DNA of 64,000 nucleotides from Aeromicrobium wangtongii (GCF_024584515.1 NZ_CP102173.1:3534001-3598000), one strand, 5' to 3'; counted from the first letter of the stretch, positions 7,305 through 16,463 are shown. Numbers and translations: made by a program. The notes: generated by a model not told the origin, from the letters alone.

Positions 7305-9878
7305 TCAGGCTCCGTCGACGTAGAGCTCCTTGACCCGCTGCACGACCCGCCACGACGCCTGGTCGTCGATGTGGTCGAAGAAGAACCGGCGCTTCCACTC
7401 GTAGTCCTGGACCTGCTCGGGCGTCGGGCTGTCGAAGACGGTCTCGAGCGCGGACGCGAGCTGGTCGAACGTGCGGCACACCGGGCCCGGGAGAACCCGT
7501 TCGAGCTCGTGGAACAGGCCCCGCTCGTCGTTGCTGTACCGCTCGTAGTCGTACGCGAAGCTCATGACCGGCTTGCCGGTCAGCATGAAGTCGACCAGAC
7601 AGCTCGAGTAGTCGCTGATCAGCGCATCGGCCGCCCGGTACAGGATCTCCAGGTCGGGGAACCGGCGCGAGGACAGGTCGATCGCACCGAGCGGCAGCAG
7701 GGCGCTGGAATAGGTCCGCGCCGTGTCGGCCATGTGCTCGCGCACGCCCAGCACGGCGTCGTGGCGCTCCGCCCACTCCGAGATCCACCTCAGCTCGGAC
7801 CGGCTGAAGGCGTACTGCGAGTCCCCCTGGCCGTCGCGGAACGTCGGCAGGAACATCACGAGCCGTCGACCGGCGACCTCCTCGCGCAACCGGTCCAGGG
7901 TCGCGCGCAGATCGGCCGGGAGCCGGTCTTCGTCACGCACGATGAAGTCGTTGCGCGGCAGGCCGGTCGGCCACACGTCCGGGTAGGACATCGGGAAGAA
8001 GGCCGCCGACATCGCCAGCGTGTCCATCCGGCTGGAGGAGATGACGGCACGGGCGGCGCCGTGGTTGCCGAGCATGCTCTTGCGGTTGCGGTCGTTGATA
8101 GTCGCCGAGGCCCATCCGAAGCGCTTGAGCGGGATGCCGTGCCACAGGTTGATGACATTGTGCGTCGCCGGGTCGACCCGGCGGTCGAGGCCCACGATGG
8201 GCCCGTGCTTGACGAAGACCTGGCCGGACCGCAGGAGGTGGTACTGACCCTCGGGGCTCTTGAGGGGGACGACGACGACGTTCTCACCATCCACGTCGAC
8301 CCGTCTGGACCGGGTGAGAACGATCTTCTTGATCGACGGGTCGGCGCGCACCTCCTCGAAGACCGCTCGCTGGTTGTCGGCGAAGGTGTGGCTGTAGGTG
8401 CAGACCGGGAACGACCACCAGTGGTCGAACGTCGGCGTCCGGCGGTCGGCCTTCCGGAAGGCCTTCGGGCCCAGCAACCGCGGATCGTCGATCGTGCCGT
8501 CCTCGCGGGTCCTGACCCGGAAGCTGCTGGCCAGGCTGTCGTCGGGAACGACCCGCAGGACATTGGCCTCGAAGACGTCCACCGGGGCATCAGGAACGTG
8601 CTCGAGGATGCGTTCCTTCCAGCGATGCATGTCGGGAACCCGCTGCGTGTTGGCGCCGACGAAGTTGCGCTTGAGCAGCGGGAACCCCTGCTCGAGCAGG
8701 TGGAAGTAGTCGGCCGAGTACAGCGGGTGGAACGGATAGAGGCCGTCCACGTAGGTCGCGAACCCGTAGCCCTGGGTGATCAGGTAGTTGCTGATCCCGA
8801 TCTCGTACTTGGCGATGACCAGACTCTTGTGGGGCTGACGGCGCACGGCGTCCAGCCGCTCACGGAAGCCGGCGTCGTCCATGACCCGTTTGCGGAACAG
8901 CAGGAAGTACGAGCTGATGTGGAGGCGGTCGAACATGAACCAGTCCTCGGCGGGCGCGTGGTGCTGCAGCGCCTCGTCCAGACCGATCGGCTCCAGATTG
9001 CCGTTCTCGCGGCGGAACGGACGCTTCGTCGCCTGCAGTCCCCACCAGTCCGCGGGAACGGACGCCATCTGGTCGAACACCTCGTCCAGCGGTCGCAGCA
9101 GGAAGGAGCTGTCGTTCGCGAAGAGCAGCTCGTCGTACGAGTCGATGAGCTCCCAGCCGACCAGCTCGTGCGCGAGCATCGAGTACGAGCCGAAGTCGTA
9201 CTGGCCGTGGGCCACGGCCCAGGCGCCCGCCGTGACGCCGGACAGCTTCGCCAGCTCGGTGTCGGACAGCCGCCCGTCGCACAGGTAGTACACGTCCGCG
9301 TGCCGGCTGAGCTCTCGCAGGTAGTCCAGCACGTACTGGTCGACGACCCCGTCGGGGTCGTAGCCGGCGAACAGGCAGATGCGCCGGGTCGACGCATCCG
9401 CCGTGGGGGCACCGGGGCGCGGCGGCCGGCGGACCCCGCGCGTCGGGAGGCCGGCCTGGCGGCCGACCAGCAGGTGGTGCACCAGCGGGTTGACGTCCTG
9501 CGCCAGCGGGTCGAGGTACTCGTGCCAGTACCAGTCCACGTCGAAGTCCGGGCGGGGGTTGCGCAGCCACTGCCAGCCGTTCTCGCAGAACTGCTCGAGC
9601 GGGGTGAGCTCCCCCGACGTCACCTTGCCGAGATCGGGGTGCGCCGCGCGGTAGGCCTCCGCGTCGAACACGCCGCTGGCCTCGATGACGGCCCGCTCGC
9701 ACGCGGCCAGGACCTCGTCCGGCACCTCGGGGGGCGCGTCATGGACGACCGCGAGCCCGGCGTCGAGGACCTCCTCGACCAGGGCACGAGCCGACTCGTC
9801 GTCCGTCGCACGCGCCTCGTCCCAGCGGTGCGCGAAGTCGCGCCACGCGGCGCGGAACTCCTCCAGCGTCATGCTCAT
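7305..9878 (-). CDS. RgpF-like / CDP-glycerol glycerophosphotransferase (TagF-like) chimera, active-site motif present
   Basis: An 857-residue fusion. Residues 50-165 carry the surface-polymer repeat module (FDAEAYRAAHPDL, LTPLEQF, VNPLVHHLLVGRQAGLP). About 185-480 resembles the rhamnan synthesis protein F domain: RICLFAGYDPDGVVD, SYDELLFANDSSFLLRPL, WWGLQATK. About 520-850 is a TagF/glycerophosphotransferase domain with INLWHGIPLKRFGW near 578, PTGLPRNDF and ALISDYSSCLVDFML near 753, which are the catalytic and CDP-binding motifs of that family. It probably transfers glycerol phosphate (or a similar polyol phosphate) and glycosyl units onto a wall polymer. It overlaps the upstream paralogue by four bases (ATGA), so the two are translationally coupled. 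Confidence 0.85.
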   Translation of the reverse strand: MSMTLEEFRAAWRDFAHRWDEARATDDESARALVEEVLDAGLAVVHDAPPEVPDEVLAACERAVIEASGVFDAEAYRAAHPDLGKVTSGELTPLEQFCENGWQWLRNPRPDFDVDWYWHEYLDPLAQDVNPLVHHLLVGRQAGLPTRGVRRPPRPGAPTADASTRRICLFAGYDPDGVVDQYVLDYLRELSRHADVYYLCDGRLSDTELAKLSGVTAGAWAVAHGQYDFGSYSMLAHELVGWELIDSYDELLFANDSSFLLRPLDEVFDQMASVPADWWGLQATKRPFRRENGNLEPIGLDEALQHHAPAEDWFMFDRLHISSYFLLFRKRVMDDAGFRERLDAVRRQPHKSLVIAKYEIGISNYLITQGYGFATYVDGLYPFHPLYSADYFHLLEQGFPLLKRNFVGANTQRVPDMHRWKERILEHVPDAPVDVFEANVLRVVPDDSLASSFRVRTREDGTIDDPRLLGPKAFRKADRRTPTFDHWWSFPVCTYSHTFADNQRAVFEEVRADPSIKKIVLTRSRRVDVDGENVVVVPLKSPEGQYHLLRSGQVFVKHGPIVGLDRRVDPATHNVINLWHGIPLKRFGWASATINDRNRKSMLGNHGAARAVISSSRMDTLAMSAAFFPMSYPDVWPTGLPRNDFIVRDEDRLPADLRATLDRLREEVAGRRLVMFLPTFRDGQGDSQYAFSRSELRWISEWAERHDAVLGVREHMADTARTYSSALLPLGAIDLSSRRFPDLEILYRAADALISDYSSCLVDFMLTGKPVMSFAYDYERYSNDERGLFHELERVLPGPVCRTFDQLASALETVFDSPTPEQVQDYEWKRRFFFDHIDDQASWRVVQRVKELYVDGA

Positions 9879-12358
9879 GCCCCCTCCACCTCCGAGCGCG
9901 TCCGCAGCCTGGCCAGCACACGCTGGGTGTTGCGGCCGTCGGTGTGGTCGACCAGCATCTGACGCACGCGATCGGCGTGCGGGACGGAGGGAGCACCCGC
10001 GAACACGTCGAACGACGCCTCGAGCGCGTCGAAGTCGCGGCACACCGGCCCCGGGAAGAAGTGGTCCAGGTCGTACAGCACGCGGTCGCGCGCGAGCTCC
10101 ATGTCGTGGACGAAGCCCACGACCGGCCGACCCGCGCAGGCCACGTCGAGCGCCGTCCCGGAGTGGTCGGTCAGCATCGCGTCGGACGCCCTGAGGACGG
10201 CGTGCAGCGACGGATAGCGCCGGTGGGACAGGTCGAGGGCGTGACCGGCGAGCTGCGCCGAGTAGGAGCGCTCGAGGTCGACCTCGCTCTCGCGCAGGCC
10301 GAGCACGAAGTCGTTGCGCTCGCACCAGCCCGTCAGCGCGCCGATCTCGGCGGCGGAGAACTCGTACGGAGCCAGGTCGGTCCCGCTCATGCGCCGCACC
10401 GGCGAGAACAGCAGCAGGCGCCTGCCGCCCGTCTCCTGGCGCACGGACGCCAGCTGCGCCCGGAGATCGGCCGGCAGCGCGTCCTCCTCGCCCATGAGGA
10501 AGTCGTGCGCGGGGATACCCGTGCGCCACACGTTCTCGTAGGCCGCCGGCCAGTGGGTGGCCAGCGCGGCCAGCTGGTCGACGTCCGAGGCCGCGAGGAG
10601 CCCCGAGACCGTCGACGGCGGCAGGGCGTGGATCACCGGTGCGACCTCGTCCACCGAGGACGGCCCCTTCGGCACGACGGGCGGCCGCGCCGCACGGCCG
10701 GTCCTCTCCAGCTGCAGGCCGTCGCGCACGATCACGATCCTCTGGTGCTCCGCGCTGACCTGGGCCGACAGGCTCTGCCGCGGGCTCGCCGCGACGAGCA
10801 CCGTCCCGGCCTGGAGCAGCCTCTCGCGTCCGGCCGGGGAGAGCAGCGGCTCCACGACGACGTTCGCGCCGTCGAGCTCGACCCGGCGGGAGCGGGTCAG
10901 GATGATCTTGGTGACCTCGGGATCGTCCTTGACCGCCTCGAAGATCGCTCGGCTGTTGGCGGGCAGGCGGTGCGTCCTGCGATCGACGGCGAAGACCCAC
11001 CAGTCCGGGCGCTTGCTCGTGCGGCGGTCCCGGCGCCGGTACTCCGACCCCTGGACGACCTCGGGGACCGTGACCGTCCCGTCGGCGTCGGCCGTGATGG
11101 CCAGGCTGCGTCGCAGCTCGTCGTCGGGGGCGGTCCGCACCAGCGTCTGCTCGAACCGGTCGACCGGCGCGGTCGGCACGACCGCCAGCACCCGTTCCTT
11201 CCAGTGCGCCAGGCCCGGGACGTCGTAGTGGTTCCGGTAGATCAGGAACCGCTTGAGCAGGGGAAATCCGTGCTCGAGCATCGTGAAGTACCACTGCGAG
11301 AACAGGGGATGGAACGGGTAGAGCATGTCCATGTAGGTGTCGAGGGCGAAGCCCCGGCCGATCAGCAGGTGGGTCAGCCCGACCTCGTACTTCAGGACGA
11401 CCAGCCGTTTGCCCTGCTGCGGGACGACCGAGTCGATGAGTCGGCGGAAGTCGGGGCTGTCGAGCACGGGCCGGCGGAACGCCAGGAAGTACGACCCCAC
11501 GTGGAACGTGTAGACCGGATCCCGCTCGAACTCCTCCAGCAGCTCGGACCGCACGTGCTCCATCGGGACCGGCTGGTCGATCCGGCTCCCGGGACGCTCC
11601 GCCACGTCGACCATGCCCTTGGTCGCCTGCAGGCCCCACCAGTCGCACGCGCGGGCGTCCATCGTGGCGAACACCTCGTCCAGCGGGCGCAGGAGGAAGC
11701 AGCTGTCGTTGGCGAGCACGACCTCGTCGTACTCCGCCAGCCGGTCCCAGCCCACGAGCTGCCCGGCCAGCATCGAGTACGAGCCGAAGTCGTAGGCGCC
11801 GTGACGAATCGCCCACGCCCCTGCGGCGACGCCGTCCAGCTTGGCCAGCTCGGATGCGGGCAGGTAGCCGTCGAACAGGTAGAACACGTCGCCGTGGCGG
11901 CCGAGCTCGGTGATCAGGTCGATGACGGTCGGATCGATCACGCCGTCGGCGTCGAAGCCCGCGACCAGACAGGCCCGCCGCACGGGGCGGTCAGATGGCA
12001 GGCGGTGGCCGGGACGGGCCTCGGTGGTCGCCGGTCGCGTGGACAGCCCCTGATCGCGACCGACCAGGGCGTAGTGCACGAGCGGGTTGACGCTCGCCTC
12101 GGCCGGGTCGAGGTGCGTGACCCAGTACCACCACACGTCGAAGTCCTCGTTGGGCTTGCGCAGGTCCAGCCAGCCCTCGCGGCAGAAGTGCTCGACGGGA
12201 TCGAGCCCCTGGTCGAGCACGCCGGGGACCGTGGTGGCGTAGTACGGCAGGTCGACGAGATCGGCCACCAGCTCCATCTCCCGGCGGAGCCGTTGCTCGG
12301 CCGGCAGCCGCAGCAGCTCGTCGAGGGAGATGTGTCGATCGGCCGGACGCGCCGTCAC
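9875..12358 (-). CDS. RgpF-like / TagF-like chimera, degenerate glycerophosphotransferase domain
   Basis: An 827-residue paralogue of the next gene in the operon with the same order: repeat module, RgpF-like domain (RACLVAGFDADGVID, YDEVVLANDSCFLLRPL, WWGLQATKG) and TagF-like domain. In the last domain the WHGIPLKR motif of the sister protein is replaced by a VRDGLQLERTGR segment near residue 543, so the conserved histidine-glycine pair is missing; ENVWRTGIPAHDF and MLTDHSGTALDV remain. I infer loss of transferase activity in that domain, or a changed reaction, with the RgpF-like half still working. GTG 12358 is chosen because it forms a GTGA overlap with the preceding stop codon and gives the module-containing N-terminus. 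Confidence 0.82.
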   Translation of the reverse strand: MTARPADRHISLDELLRLPAEQRLRREMELVADLVDLPYYATTVPGVLDQGLDPVEHFCREGWLDLRKPNEDFDVWWYWVTHLDPAEASVNPLVHYALVGRDQGLSTRPATTEARPGHRLPSDRPVRRACLVAGFDADGVIDPTVIDLITELGRHGDVFYLFDGYLPASELAKLDGVAAGAWAIRHGAYDFGSYSMLAGQLVGWDRLAEYDEVVLANDSCFLLRPLDEVFATMDARACDWWGLQATKGMVDVAERPGSRIDQPVPMEHVRSELLEEFERDPVYTFHVGSYFLAFRRPVLDSPDFRRLIDSVVPQQGKRLVVLKYEVGLTHLLIGRGFALDTYMDMLYPFHPLFSQWYFTMLEHGFPLLKRFLIYRNHYDVPGLAHWKERVLAVVPTAPVDRFEQTLVRTAPDDELRRSLAITADADGTVTVPEVVQGSEYRRRDRRTSKRPDWWVFAVDRRTHRLPANSRAIFEAVKDDPEVTKIILTRSRRVELDGANVVVEPLLSPAGRERLLQAGTVLVAASPRQSLSAQVSAEHQRIVIVRDGLQLERTGRAARPPVVPKGPSSVDEVAPVIHALPPSTVSGLLAASDVDQLAALATHWPAAYENVWRTGIPAHDFLMGEEDALPADLRAQLASVRQETGGRRLLLFSPVRRMSGTDLAPYEFSAAEIGALTGWCERNDFVLGLRESEVDLERSYSAQLAGHALDLSHRRYPSLHAVLRASDAMLTDHSGTALDVACAGRPVVGFVHDMELARDRVLYDLDHFFPGPVCRDFDALEASFDVFAGAPSVPHADRVRQMLVDHTDGRNTQRVLARLRTRSEVEGA

Positions 12359-12855
12359 GACGCCGTACCGGGATGGTTCGCGTGGAAGTGCACCACGGGG
12401 TTCATCCCTGCCGGCAGATCGGGGTGCTGCGCGCGGTACCTGGCGGTGCTGAACGCCGGCCCGGGGTCCTTGTCCTCGCTCGCCCCCTTGCGCAGGTAGT
12501 GCAGCGCGGGACTGAGCCCGGACGAGACGACCTCGGGGTAGCGCCGCAGGTACCAGGGGCCGTTCATGAGCTTCGACGACCGCAGGACCGCGAGGTCGGC
12601 GTCCTCCTGGGGCCTGGGCAGCGTGGAGAGCAGACGCCGCTTCACCCAGCCGCGAGGCCCGGCGACGGACTCGGCGCGGTCGAGGTGCTTGGCGAGTCGC
12701 GTCGAGATCTGGCGCAGGCTCTCGGCTGCTCGCGCGTCCGCCGAGCCGGCCTCGGCCGCGTCCTCCTGCTGGCGCCGGACCTGCGCGAGCTCGCGCTGGC
12801 ACAGGGCAAGCTGCTCCTGGAGCTTGATGATCTGCGACTCCCCGTCGGTCGACAT
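12355..12855 (-). CDS. Small coiled-coil protein with surface-polymer repeat module
   Basis: A 166-residue protein, not a known enzyme. Residues 8-70 form a charged helical, probably coiled-coil segment rich in Glu, Gln, Arg and Ala. Residues 98-160 hold two tandem copies of the module seen in the neighbouring transferases: WYLRRYPEVVSSGLSP then LHYLRKG, and RYRAQHPDLPAGMNP then VVHFH. It has no signal peptide or membrane segment. It lies upstream of, and overlaps by four bases, the RgpF/TagF gene at 12358, so it may be an adaptor or scaffold for those enzymes. ATG 12855 is the only sensible start; an ATG ten bases upstream is followed at once by a stop. Confidence 0.75.
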   Translation of the reverse strand: MSTDGESQIIKLQEQLALCQRELAQVRRQQEDAAEAGSADARAAESLRQISTRLAKHLDRAESVAGPRGWVKRRLLSTLPRPQEDADLAVLRSSKLMNGPWYLRRYPEVVSSGLSPALHYLRKGASEDKDPGPAFSTARYRAQHPDLPAGMNPVVHFHANHPGTAS

Positions 12856-12955
12856 CTCAGGACATGCCCCTCTAGGTTGACTCTCCGGGTCCGCGCTCGG
12901 GTCATCCGGCCGGCCCCATCGTACAGCGAGGCCCGCGATCGGGGCGGCGCCGAAC

Positions 12956-14974
12956 TCAGGTACCCGGTCGTCCGATGTGGCAGTACATGTCCGCGACCCG
13001 CTGCGGCTGCGCGCGGACGGCACGGACCAAGATCTTGCGGGCCCCGGCATCGGAGGCGGGGACGCAGGCCAGGGTGACGTCGAGGCGGTCGAGAGCGTCC
13101 CTGACCGCGCGAGCGGGGACCCGCGCCCCCTTCGTGAACCGGAGCAGGAGCTCGCGGTCGGCGCGGTCCTGCTCCGGGACGTCGAGGTTCGGCAGGTAGG
13201 CGCTCCGCGGGACGACGGGGTACGGCGCGCTGGTGGAGATCGCCAGGATCTCCATCTGGGCCGGGGGCAGGAGCCAGCGCCCCGGCGGCACCTGCAGCTT
13301 CTGCGCGGCCCGGACATCGGCCAGCGCCCCTTGATCGACCTTCCAGGTGGGCCGGTCCGTCAGCGCTGCCCCGGCGCCCTTCCACAGCCACGTCCCGGCG
13401 GCCAGGGGAACGACCAGCACCACCGCGATGACCGCCACGCTCGCGGCTGCGCCTGCACCGACCAGCCAAGCCGGGGTCCGCAGGCGGGAGTGCTCGGAAC
13501 GCAGCCGCGGCACTGGCAGCGACACCAGGAGACCGACCAGCACCCACGTCGGCATCGTGATCGCCAGCCGCCACGCGACCGCACCCGCTCCCGTCGCAGC
13601 GTCCGCCAGGTCGGCCACCCCGGGCAGGAGGGCCACCATGGTGGCCAGCGCGCCGCAGGACAGCAGGACACCGGTGGATCCGGGCGCCAGCCAGCCGGCC
13701 AGCAACAGGGCGACCAGGCCCAGCGCGGCCATGGCCGCAGCAGAGCCGAAGGCCAGCGCGAAGATCCCCTCCGGGGGGATCACGCTGCCCTCCCCGCCGC
13801 CGATCTGCGCCGGCCCGAACGTCTGGACCAGCCCGTTGGCCAGCGGAGCAGCCAGGAACACGGCGGCGCCGAGCGCGAGCGAGCGCGACCGGAGCAGCGC
13901 GGCCGCCACCAGGGCGGAGCCGGCGATCAGCGGGGACACCAGTGCCGAGGTGGTCGTCAGGCCCACGAATGCCACGCCTGCGGCACCCAGCATGACCAGG
14001 TCCGCGCGACGGGCCCGCTCGATCGTACGGCTGAGGAACATCCACACGAGCGGGATCACGATGGCGTAGGCGGTCACCTTGCCCTGCCAGATCCGGCCCA
14101 GCGAGTAGTTGCCGACGATGCTGGCGGCACTGGCGAGCAGGAAGAGCATCGATGCCGTCATGACCAGCGCCGGGCGGCGCGGGGCCCAGGCCCGCACGAG
14201 CCGCCACGTCGTCCACCCGGCCATCGCTCCCAGCACCGGCACGGCGAGCAGGTAGCACAGCGTTGCGGCCTGGATGCCGAGCGCGTGGGCGAGGACGCCC
14301 TGCAGGGCCTCCACCGACGGCGTCATCACACCGCCGTCGAGAGCGGGTGGCAGCGTGTTGGCGCTGAACATCGTGTCGTTGGTGGCCGCCGTGCCGTGCT
14401 CGGCCACCCAGGCCGCCCGGTTGACGTAGAAGACGTCGTCCGCGTCGGGTCGCAGCAGGAACAGCCCGAGCAGTCCGAATCCAGCACTGGCGGCGAGGGC
14501 CAGCAGGTGAGTCACCTGACTCACCTGCTGCGCGGGGGTGGCATCTGGCGCCGGTGACGCGCCTGCGCGCCACACCAGCGGCAGCAGCTGGACCAGCAGC
14601 AGGACGATCGCCGTCGCGGCGATCGGCCAGACGCTGCCCTGGCCGCGGCGCAGCACCAGGACGATCACGGCAGCCACCAGCACCGCCTGCACCGCCTGCC
14701 CGGGCAGCCCGGGCCGCGCACGGGGCGGTGCGGTCTGCTGTGGGCTGTCGGCGACGACCGCCGTTGCCCGCATCGCGTGCGCCCCGGCAGCGGTCGCGAG
14801 GCAGGCCGCGAGCACGATCCACGGCCATCCGGCCCATCCCATCGAGAACTGGAACGCCAGTGCGAGCTCGTAGAAGACCGTCCACGCGGCGAAGGCCAGC
14901 ACCAGCCCGTCGCCCGCTCCGTCCAGGAAGCCGGGCCAGGCGGGCCGGTCGCGGACCGGAGGCCGGGTGCTCAT
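12956..14974 (-). CDS. Polytopic membrane protein of a cell-surface polysaccharide locus (GT-C-like)
   Basis: A 672-residue protein with roughly 13 hydrophobic segments between residues 15 and 520, followed by a soluble C-terminal domain of about 140 residues that begins after a final helix and includes ILAISTSAPYPVVPRSAYLPN. The long periplasmic loop near residues 175-240 (DADDVFYVNRAAWVAEH) contains the acidic residues common in GT-C glycosyltransferases, but I cannot assign a named family with certainty; actinobacterial DUF6077-type proteins look similar. Position upstream of the transferases suggests a role in polymer transfer or export. A TATCGT hexamer lies eight bases before ATG 14974. 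It is divergent from tagD. Confidence 0.7.
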   Translation of the reverse strand: MSTRPPVRDRPAWPGFLDGAGDGLVLAFAAWTVFYELALAFQFSMGWAGWPWIVLAACLATAAGAHAMRATAVVADSPQQTAPPRARPGLPGQAVQAVLVAAVIVLVLRRGQGSVWPIAATAIVLLLVQLLPLVWRAGASPAPDATPAQQVSQVTHLLALAASAGFGLLGLFLLRPDADDVFYVNRAAWVAEHGTAATNDTMFSANTLPPALDGGVMTPSVEALQGVLAHALGIQAATLCYLLAVPVLGAMAGWTTWRLVRAWAPRRPALVMTASMLFLLASAASIVGNYSLGRIWQGKVTAYAIVIPLVWMFLSRTIERARRADLVMLGAAGVAFVGLTTTSALVSPLIAGSALVAAALLRSRSLALGAAVFLAAPLANGLVQTFGPAQIGGGEGSVIPPEGIFALAFGSAAAMAALGLVALLLAGWLAPGSTGVLLSCGALATMVALLPGVADLADAATGAGAVAWRLAITMPTWVLVGLLVSLPVPRLRSEHSRLRTPAWLVGAGAAASVAVIAVVLVVPLAAGTWLWKGAGAALTDRPTWKVDQGALADVRAAQKLQVPPGRWLLPPAQMEILAISTSAPYPVVPRSAYLPNLDVPEQDRADRELLLRFTKGARVPARAVRDALDRLDVTLACVPASDAGARKILVRAVRAQPQRVADMYCHIGRPGT

Positions 14975-15036
14975 TGCGCCGAACGATAACGGGCTGCGGC
15001 CCGTGCGCCACGGACCACGCCGAAGCCCGCGGGCGG

Positions 15037-15042
15037 TACCGT
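15037..15042 (+). promoter_or_regulatory. -10-like hexamer TACCGT for tagD
   Basis: TACCGT followed by seven bases and the tagD ATG at 15050, in the 75-base gap shared with the divergent membrane protein gene. Predicts a leaderless or nearly leaderless mRNA. Confidence 0.4.
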
Positions 15043-15049
15043 GGGCGCC

Positions 15050-15532
15050 ATGCATGATGCGGCCGGCACGACCGTGCTGACCTACGGCACATTCGACCTG
15101 TTCCACATCGGGCACCTGCGGCTGATCCAGCGGCTCGCCGATCTGGGTGACCGGCTCGTCGTCGGGGTCTCGACCGACGAGTTCAACGCGAGCAAGGGCA
15201 AGACCTCCGTGGTCTCCTACGAGGACCGCGCCGAGATCGTCGGATCGATCAAGGGCGTCGACCTGGTGATCCCGGAGAGCTCCTGGGACCAGAAGGTGCA
15301 CGACATCCGGGAGCACGACGTCGACCTGTTCGTCATGGGTGACGACTGGACGGGACGGTTCGACGACCTCCGCGAGCTGTGCCAGGTCCTCTACCTTCCC
15401 CGCACCGAGGGCGTCTCCAGCACCAACATCAAGCAGATGCTGCGTGCCCTCGACCCCCAGCACCTCGCCGAGATGCAGGAGGCCTTGGGCGTCATGGGAC
15501 GGCTGCTGTCGCACTACCAGGATCTGTCCTAG
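15050..15532 (+). CDS. tagD: Glycerol-3-phosphate cytidylyltransferase
   Basis: Makes CDP-glycerol from CTP and glycerol 3-phosphate in the cytoplasm, the donor for glycerophosphotransferases of the TagF type. The 160-residue protein has the nucleotidylyltransferase signature GTFDLFHIGH near residues 13-22 and the family C-terminal motif RTEGVSSTNI near 122-131, and is slightly longer than classical TagD (about 130 residues). ATG 15050 gives the standard N-terminus; an upstream in-frame GTG overlaps the promoter hexamer. Its presence beside two TagF-like chimeras supports a glycerol-phosphate-containing wall polymer. A related CDP-alcohol or nucleotide substrate is the alternative. Confidence 0.9.
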   Translation: MHDAAGTTVLTYGTFDLFHIGHLRLIQRLADLGDRLVVGVSTDEFNASKGKTSVVSYEDRAEIVGSIKGVDLVIPESSWDQKVHDIREHDVDLFVMGDDWTGRFDDLRELCQVLYLPRTEGVSSTNIKQMLRALDPQHLAEMQEALGVMGRLLSHYQDLS

Positions 15533-15566
15533 CCGCCGGACACCGTCAGGGTGCAAGAATGCGCTC

Positions 15567-15953
15567 ATGGAGCGCTTCATATCGACCTGGTTCGTCAGTG
15601 CCGTGGCCCTGTGCGTGGCGGCCTGGCTGCTCGGCAGCCACATGAACATCAGCGGAGCGGACGAGTCGACCCTCGCGCGCATCGTGACGGTCCTGGTCGT
15701 GGCGCTGATCTTCACCCTCGTCAGCAGCATCGTCGGTCCGATCATCAAGCTTTTGTCGCTGCCGTTCATCATCGTGACGCTGGGTCTGGCGCTCCTGGTG
15801 ATCAACGCCCTGCTGCTCCTGCTGACCGAGAAGATCGCCGACTCGTTCGACGTGCTCTTCCACGTCGACGGGTTCTGGTGGGCCGTGGTCGCCTCGATCG
15901 TGATCTCCATCAGCCAGACCGTCGTCAACGCGGTCGTCGGCACCAACCGCTGA
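15567..15953 (+). CDS. Phage holin family 4 / YvlD-type small membrane protein
   Basis: A 128-residue protein with four hydrophobic helices (about residues 4-24, 36-60, 65-87 and 98-120). The LLSLPFIIVTLGLALLVINA stretch matches the PF04020 family, widespread small membrane proteins with no settled function despite the holin name. There are no other phage genes around, so a lytic role is unlikely. AAGAAT lies six bases before ATG 15567. It is followed after two bases by the phosphatase gene, so the two are probably co-transcribed. Confidence 0.8.
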   Translation: MERFISTWFVSAVALCVAAWLLGSHMNISGADESTLARIVTVLVVALIFTLVSSIVGPIIKLLSLPFIIVTLGLALLVINALLLLLTEKIADSFDVLFHVDGFWWAVVASIVISISQTVVNAVVGTNR

Positions 15954-15955
15954 CG

Positions 15956-16453
15956 ATGTCGTACCGCGTCGCGCTCGTCTGCCTGGGCAACATCTGCCGC
16001 TCACCCATGGCCCATGTCGTCCTGGAGGACCGGCTGGTGCGCGCCGGCCTGGACGACCGGGTCCAGGTGGCCTCGTCCGGCACCGGCGGCTGGCACGCCG
16101 GCGACGGCATGGACCGTCGCGCCGCCGCGGTGCTGCGAGATGCCGGTTACGACCCGTCCCGGCACCGGGCCCGGACCTTCACGATCGACTGGTACGCCGA
16201 GAACGACCTTCTGCTCGCGATGGACCACACCAACCGCGCCGACATGCTCGCGCTGGCCCCCACGGTCCCGCAGATGTCGCAGGTGCGGATGTTCCGCGAG
16301 TTCGACCCCGAGGCGTCCGGCGACGACGACGAGGTGCCCGATCCCTGGTACGGGGGAAGCGATGGTTTCCGCGACGTCCTGGCCATGATCGAGCGCACCA
16401 CCGACCGCCTCGTGTCCCTACTGCCCGAAATGATGGACTCGGCCAGACGGTAA
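15956..16453 (+). CDS. Low-molecular-weight protein-tyrosine-phosphatase
   Basis: Cytoplasmic 165-residue phosphatase that removes phosphate from phosphotyrosine. The P-loop VCLGNICRSPMA near residues 8-19 contains the nucleophile Cys and the CX5R signature, and the general acid Asp is in PDPWYGGSDGF near 135. ATG 15956 follows the holin-family stop by two bases. LMW-PTPs often sit near polysaccharide genes (Wzb-like role) or act as PtpA-like enzymes; the nearby surface-polymer locus makes the first plausible, but there is no partner tyrosine kinase in view. Confidence 0.92.
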   Translation: MSYRVALVCLGNICRSPMAHVVLEDRLVRAGLDDRVQVASSGTGGWHAGDGMDRRAAAVLRDAGYDPSRHRARTFTIDWYAENDLLLAMDHTNRADMLALAPTVPQMSQVRMFREFDPEASGDDDEVPDPWYGGSDGFRDVLAMIERTTDRLVSLLPEMMDSARR

Positions 16454-16456
16454 CGT
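16451..16456 (+). promoter_or_regulatory. -10-like hexamer TAACGT for the fructosamine-kinase-type gene
   Basis: TAACGT, seven bases before ATG 16464, overlaps the stop codon of the phosphatase gene. Suggests an internal leaderless promoter. Confidence 0.35.
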
Positions 16457-16463
16457 CATCCAC

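Noticed and set aside
22-12499. Very long open frames on the + strand opposite the minus-strand genes (for example 22-1602, 7371-9962, 9944-12499)
   Set aside because: They are low-complexity, rich in Arg, Val, Asp and His, and lie opposite genes with clear family motifs. In DNA of 70% GC such antisense frames are expected.
15567-15953. Prophage remnant suggested by a holin-family protein
   Set aside because: The PF04020 family is common in chromosomes and no other phage gene, attachment site or composition change is present.
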